Shown: positions 14,471 to 17,952 of the stretch, one piece after another
Layout of the letters: every line of letters begins with the position of its first letter
Position numbering within the stretch: position 1 is the first letter of the stretch
Assembly (NCBI GenBank): GCA_023432855.1
Contig: JAEZEZ010000108.1
Location: 1 to 17,952 of the forward strand
DNA: 17,952 bases
Origin: Pseudomonadota bacterium
GTDB taxonomy: Bacteria > Pseudomonadota > Alphaproteobacteria > Caulobacterales > Caulobacteraceae
Reading direction: 5' to 3'
Translations under genes and position numbers: made by a program
The notes under the pieces: generated by a model
Told to the model about the DNA's origin: nothing
Database searches by the model: none
Seen by the model: the letters and a program-made list of their open reading frames with translations, nothing else

Positions 14471-14839
14471 GTGAGACACGCAGGGGCGATGGCGATCATC
14501 CTGGCGCTGGGCGCCTGCGACGCGGCGCGTCCCGAGCCCAACGCCATGCCCGGAGCGAGCCCTGCGCGCGGGCGCGCCATCGTCGAGAAGGTCGGCTGCG
14601 GCGCCTGCCACACCATTCCCGGCATTCGCGCGGCCAACGGGAGGGTCGGCCCGCCGCTGGAAGGCTTCGCCGACCGCGCCCTGATCGCGGGGGACTTGCC
14701 GAACCGGCCGGACGCCCTGGCCAGCTGGGTGCGCAACGCGCCCGGCCACGACCGCCGCACCGCCATGCCGCCGATGCCGCTGACGGAGCAGGAGGCCCGC
14801 GACGTCGCGGCCTTCCTGTACACCCTGCATGACGAGTGA
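14471..14839 (+). CDS. Small monohaem lipoprotein cytochrome c
   Basis: The 122-residue protein begins with a short lipoprotein signal ending in the lipobox LGAC (Cys16), then one class I cytochrome c domain. Haem attachment is at CGACH (43-47), a GPPLEG segment follows at 60-65, and the sixth ligand is probably Met99 or Met102 (TAMPPMPL). The final helix is ARDVAAFLYTL. The domain resembles the haem module at the end of the coxB product, including the CGACHT motif, which suggests common origin. It is expected to be a membrane-anchored periplasmic donor for the oxidase. GTG at 14471 is chosen because AAGGGG lies a few bases upstream and the full signal is kept; ATG at 14489 would remove its basic part. 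The 3' end overlaps coxB by 11 bp. Confidence 0.85.
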   Translation: MRHAGAMAIILALGACDAARPEPNAMPGASPARGRAIVEKVGCGACHTIPGIRAANGRVGPPLEGFADRALIAGDLPNRPDALASWVRNAPGHDRRTAMPPMPLTEQEARDVAAFLYTLHDE

Positions 14840-15782
14840 GGCCCTGGCCGGCTGGCCGCCCCCCGCCCTCGATCCGGCCGGGCCGTACGCGGGCTCGACC
14901 GCGCTGCTCAGCTGGGGCCTGTTCGCCATGGCCGGTTTCGTGCTGCTCGTGGTGCTGGCGGCCCTGGGCGTGGCCCTGTTCGGCAGCCCGCGGCTCAAGC
15001 AGCGTCTGGGCGGCGAAAAGCTGATCTGGGCCGGCGGCCTCGCGTTTCCGGTCGTGGTGCTGACCGGCCTGCTGGTCATCGGGCTCAGCCTCACCTCGAA
15101 GCTCTCCGGCCCGATCGGCGAGGACGCTTTGCGCGCACGCATCACCGGCGAGATGTGGTGGTGGCGGGTGGCCTATCTCGATGAACAGGGGCGCGAACTG
15201 TTCCAGGACGCCAACGAGCTGCACATCCCGGTCGGCAAGACCGTGGTGCTGGAGCTCGAGTCCGGCGACGTCATTCACAGCTTCTGGGTCCCGAGGCTGA
15301 GCGGCAAGCTCGACATGATCCCGGGCCGGCGCAACATCATGCGCATCCAGGCCGACCGCCCGGGCGCCTTCGGCGGCCAGTGCGCCGAGTACTGCGGCGG
15401 CCCCCACGCCCTGATGGGCTTCGTGGTCGTCGCCCACGAGCCGGCCGAGTTCGAGCGGCTGATGCGGGCCCGGGCGGCCCCGGCCGGGCCGCCGTCGACT
15501 CCGCTGGCGGCTCGCGGCGCGCAAGTGTTCGCCGCCAGCGGCTGCGGCGCCTGCCACACGGTCCGCGGAACCCAGGCCAACGGCCTGGCCGGCCCCGACC
15601 TCAGCCACGTGGGCGCGCGCCGCACCCTGGGCGCCGGGATCCTGCCCAACAACCGTGGCACGCTGGCGGGCTGGGTGGCCGACAGCCAGGCCATCAAGCC
15701 CGGCAACCGCATGCCCGCCTACCGCGTCCTGCCGGGCGAGGACCTGCAGGCGGTCGCCGCCTACCTGGAGGGGCTGAAGTGA
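14829..15782 (+). CDS. coxB: Cytochrome c oxidase subunit II with C-terminal haem c domain (caa3 type)
   Basis: The 317-residue protein has two membrane helices (about 27-51 and 66-90), a cupredoxin domain and a fused cytochrome c. All CuA ligands are present: His150 (VIHSFWVP), Cys185, Glu187 and Cys189 (QCAEYCGGPH), His193 and Met196. The aromatic patch EMWWWRVAY (108-116), where electrons enter, is also kept. The extension carries haem motif CGACH (239-243) and axial Met295 (NRMPAY). This subunit accepts electrons from periplasmic cytochrome c and passes them to subunit I. No cleavable signal peptide is evident. The ATG at 14829 has no ribosome site of its own and overlaps the upstream cytochrome gene, so translation is coupled. 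The stop overlaps the coxA start. Confidence 0.95.
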   Translation: MTSEALAGWPPPALDPAGPYAGSTALLSWGLFAMAGFVLLVVLAALGVALFGSPRLKQRLGGEKLIWAGGLAFPVVVLTGLLVIGLSLTSKLSGPIGEDALRARITGEMWWWRVAYLDEQGRELFQDANELHIPVGKTVVLELESGDVIHSFWVPRLSGKLDMIPGRRNIMRIQADRPGAFGGQCAEYCGGPHALMGFVVVAHEPAEFERLMRARAAPAGPPSTPLAARGAQVFAASGCGACHTVRGTQANGLAGPDLSHVGARRTLGAGILPNNRGTLAGWVADSQAIKPGNRMPAYRVLPGEDLQAVAAYLEGLK

Positions 15783-17952
15783 GTTCCGAGACCGGCTTCG
15801 ACCCGGAACTCCTGAAACGCTTTCCCACCAGGGAGCCCCGGCCGGAGGGCGAGCTCGAGGAGCTCGAACGCGTCTGGTGCGCGCCCAGGGGCTGGGGCCG
15901 GCTGACCGTCGTCAACAACAACTACGTCGGCGTCTATTACGTCGGCGCCGCCTTCCTGTTCTTTGTGCTGGCCGGGGTGCTGGCCCTGCTGATCCGCACC
16001 CAGCTGGCGCTGCCGCTGAACGGCGTGCTGCCGCAGGAGACCTACAACCAGGTCTTCACCATGCACGGCACCATGATGATGTTCCTCTTCGCGGTGCCCG
16101 CGGTGGAGGCGCTCGGCGTGCTGCTGCTGCCGCAGATGCTGTCGGCGCGCGACCTGCCGTTTCCAAGGCTGTCGGCCTATGCCTTCTGGGCCTATCTGAT
16201 CGGCGGCCTGGCCTTCTTCTGCTCGATCTTCTTCGGACTGGCGCCCAACGGCGGCTGGTTCATGTACCCGCCCCTGACCAGCAAGGCGTTCTCGCCCGGC
16301 ATCAACGCCGACTTCTGGCTTCTGGGCATCGGCTTCATCGAGATCTCGGCCATCGCGGGGGCCGTCGAGATCATCGTCGGCGTGCTCAAGAACCGCGCGC
16401 CGGGCATGACACTGTCGCGCATGCCGATCTTCGCCTGGGCCATGCTGGTCTTCGCGGTGATGATCATCATCGGCTTCCCGGCGGTGATCCTCGGCACCCT
16501 GCAGCTTGAACTGGAGCGGGCGCTCGACTGGCCCTTCTTTGACGCCACCCGCGGCGGCGACCCGATGCTGTGGCAACACCTGTTCTGGTTCTTCGGCCAC
16601 CCCGAGGTCTACATCATCTTCCTGCCCGCGGCGGGGCTGATGAGCATGATCATCCCGACCGTGGCGCGCACCGAGCTGGTGGGTTACCGGCTTGTGGTGC
16701 TGGCCATCCTGGCCACGGGCTTCATCAGCTTCGGGGTGTGGGCGCACCACATGTTCACCACCGGCATGCCCACCATGTCGGTCAGCTTCTTCTCGGCGGC
16801 CAGCATGGCGGTCAGCGTGCCCGCCGGGGTGCAGGTGTTCGCCTGGATCGCCACCGCCGCCAGCGGCAGGTACCGGTTCAACACGCCCGGCCTGTTCGCG
16901 CTGGGCAGCCTCATCACCTTCACCATGGGCGGCCTCACCGGCGTGATGGTGGCCCTGGTCCCGTTCGACTGGCAGGCCCACGACACCTACTTCATCGTCG
17001 CCCACCTGCACTATGTGCTGATCGGCGGCATGGTGTTCCCCCTGTTCGCCGCCTTCTACTACTGGACCCCGATGATGAGCCGCCGGGCCCTGTCCGAGCG
17101 GCTGGGCCGGTGGGTGTTCGGCCTGATGTTCGCCGGCATGCACGTGGCCTTCCTGCCCATGCACCTGACCGGGCTCATGGGCATGCCCCGGCGGGTCTAC
17201 ACCTACCTGCCGGATCGGGGCTGGGACCTGCCGAACATGATCTCGACCCTGGGCGCCTTCCTGCTGGGCGCCGGCGTGCTGCTGTTCATCATCGACCTGA
17301 TCCGCAACTTCCGTTTCGCCTCGGAAGGCAACGCCGGAAACGTCTACGGCGGCGGCACGCTGGAGTGGCTGCCCACGGCGCTCTACTCCGCGCGCAGCAT
17401 CCCGGTGGTGAAGAGCCGCTATCCGCTGTGGGACGACCCCGCCATCTGCGAGGACGTGAAGGAGGGGCGCTATCTCCTGCCCGGCGCCGCGACCGGCGTG
17501 CGCGAAACCCTGGTGACCAGCCCGATCAACGCCGAACCCCAGTACCTCCAGCGCATGCCCGGCCCGTCGGCCTGGCACGTGCTGGCCGCCGTGTTCACGG
17601 CGGGCTTCTTCCTGCTGCTGACCGTGCAGGCCTACGTGGTCGCCATCATCAGCGGCGTCCTCGGCGTGTTCTGCATCCTGCGCTGGCTCTGGGAGACCGA
17701 CTGGCCGATGATCGCCGAGACCGTCGACATCGGCGCCGGCATCCGCGTGCCGACCTATGTCACGGGGCCCCGAAGTCACGGCTGGTGGGCGATGGTCATC
17801 CTGCTGATCGTCGCCGGCATGATCTTCCTGCTCGGCCTGTTCAGCTATGTCTTCCTGTGGAGCCGCCGGCCGGACCTGTGGATCGCGCCGCCCGGCCTGG
17901 GGTGGCTCGGCGCGGTGGAGGCCGCCTACCTCGGCGCCGCCCTGCTGGCGGT
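15779..17952 (+). CDS. coxA: Cytochrome c oxidase subunit I, long caa3-type form (3' end outside window)
   Basis: Translation from GTG at 15779, which shares GTGA with the coxB stop, runs 724 codons to the window edge without a stop. Haem and copper ligands are intact: His96 (MHGTMMMF), His274 with Glu276 and Tyr278 (GHPEVY), His323-His324 (WAHHMFTTG), His409 and His411 (AHLHYVL). Asp125 (ARDLPFPR) matches the D-pathway entry residue. However, the K-pathway lysine is Gln352 (PAGVQVFAW instead of PTGIKVFSW). The usual asparagines near the D-pathway entry also appear replaced (GVLLLP; FPRLSAY). After the 12-helix core (about residue 530), a soluble linker and at least two more hydrophobic segments follow. 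These look like a fused extension or subunit-III-like part seen in long caa3-type subunit I proteins. It reduces oxygen to water and pumps protons. The shared GTGA indicates tight coupling to coxB. Confidence 0.93.
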   Translation, partial: MSSETGFDPELLKRFPTREPRPEGELEELERVWCAPRGWGRLTVVNNNYVGVYYVGAAFLFFVLAGVLALLIRTQLALPLNGVLPQETYNQVFTMHGTMMMFLFAVPAVEALGVLLLPQMLSARDLPFPRLSAYAFWAYLIGGLAFFCSIFFGLAPNGGWFMYPPLTSKAFSPGINADFWLLGIGFIEISAIAGAVEIIVGVLKNRAPGMTLSRMPIFAWAMLVFAVMIIIGFPAVILGTLQLELERALDWPFFDATRGGDPMLWQHLFWFFGHPEVYIIFLPAAGLMSMIIPTVARTELVGYRLVVLAILATGFISFGVWAHHMFTTGMPTMSVSFFSAASMAVSVPAGVQVFAWIATAASGRYRFNTPGLFALGSLITFTMGGLTGVMVALVPFDWQAHDTYFIVAHLHYVLIGGMVFPLFAAFYYWTPMMSRRALSERLGRWVFGLMFAGMHVAFLPMHLTGLMGMPRRVYTYLPDRGWDLPNMISTLGAFLLGAGVLLFIIDLIRNFRFASEGNAGNVYGGGTLEWLPTALYSARSIPVVKSRYPLWDDPAICEDVKEGRYLLPGAATGVRETLVTSPINAEPQYLQRMPGPSAWHVLAAVFTAGFFLLLTVQAYVVAIISGVLGVFCILRWLWETDWPMIAETVDIGAGIRVPTYVTGPRSHGWWAMVILLIVAGMIFLLGLFSYVFLWSRRPDLWIAPPGLGWLGAVEAAYLGAALLA

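Noticed and set aside
14384..15145. A longer frame extending the dihaem cytochrome upstream to 15145
   Set aside because: The extra part is antisense to coxB and the small cytochrome. A lipoprotein signal begins at 14383.
15761..17779. A 672-codon open frame on the minus strand opposite subunit I
   Set aside because: It is a low-complexity antisense frame. The plus strand encodes an oxidase subunit I with all its metal ligands.

Overview
The window looks like a chromosomal stretch of a high-GC, aerobic, free-living Gram-negative bacterium, most likely an alphaproteobacterium. The evidence is a class A caa3-type oxidase, a membrane-bound PQQ dehydrogenase, a complete N-acetylglutaminylglutamine amide (NAGGN) osmolyte cluster, an FNR/FixK-type box, and promoter-like GGAAC...GTT elements resembling those read by the alphaproteobacterial EcfG sigma factor. 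No mobile element, CRISPR array or rRNA was seen.

Left part (1-2980): a TetR repressor overlaps the start of a HlyD/YbhG-type membrane fusion protein that runs off the left edge (minus strand). Its upstream region carries a perfect 14-bp palindrome. Then come tRNA-Ser(CGA), a tandem universal stress protein behind an FNR/FixK-like box, and a DJ-1/PfpI-like protein that lacks the usual nucleophile cysteine. A strong intrinsic terminator follows.

Osmotic part (2984-9806): a minus-strand operon asnO - ngg - M42 peptidase, tightly coupled, which makes the compatible solute NAGGN. Divergently, across a 540-bp intergenic region, lie an MscS-type mechanosensitive channel and a DUF1622 membrane protein. 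Solute synthesis for hyperosmotic stress and a release valve for hypo-osmotic shock are therefore back to back.

Respiratory part (9814-17952, truncated): a membrane PQQ-dependent glucose/quinate-type dehydrogenase (minus) is divergent from ctaG (Caa3_CtaG family) and a cytochrome b561. A dihaem lipoprotein cytochrome c (minus) converges on and overlaps cytochrome b561. It is divergent from a small lipoprotein cytochrome c, which is followed by coxB (CuA plus haem c) and a long coxA that runs off the right edge. Together these could form a periplasmic sugar/polyol oxidation and terminal oxidase module.

The most interesting signal is a set of four GGAACC...GTT elements, each with exactly 17 bases between GGAAC and GTT. 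One lies directly upstream of each transcription unit of the respiratory part (gcd, ctaG, dihaem cytochrome, cytochrome c-coxBA). At the second divergent region the two elements are superimposed on the same palindrome. This suggests one ECF/EcfG-like sigma factor controls the whole module through back-to-back and mirror-image bidirectional promoters.
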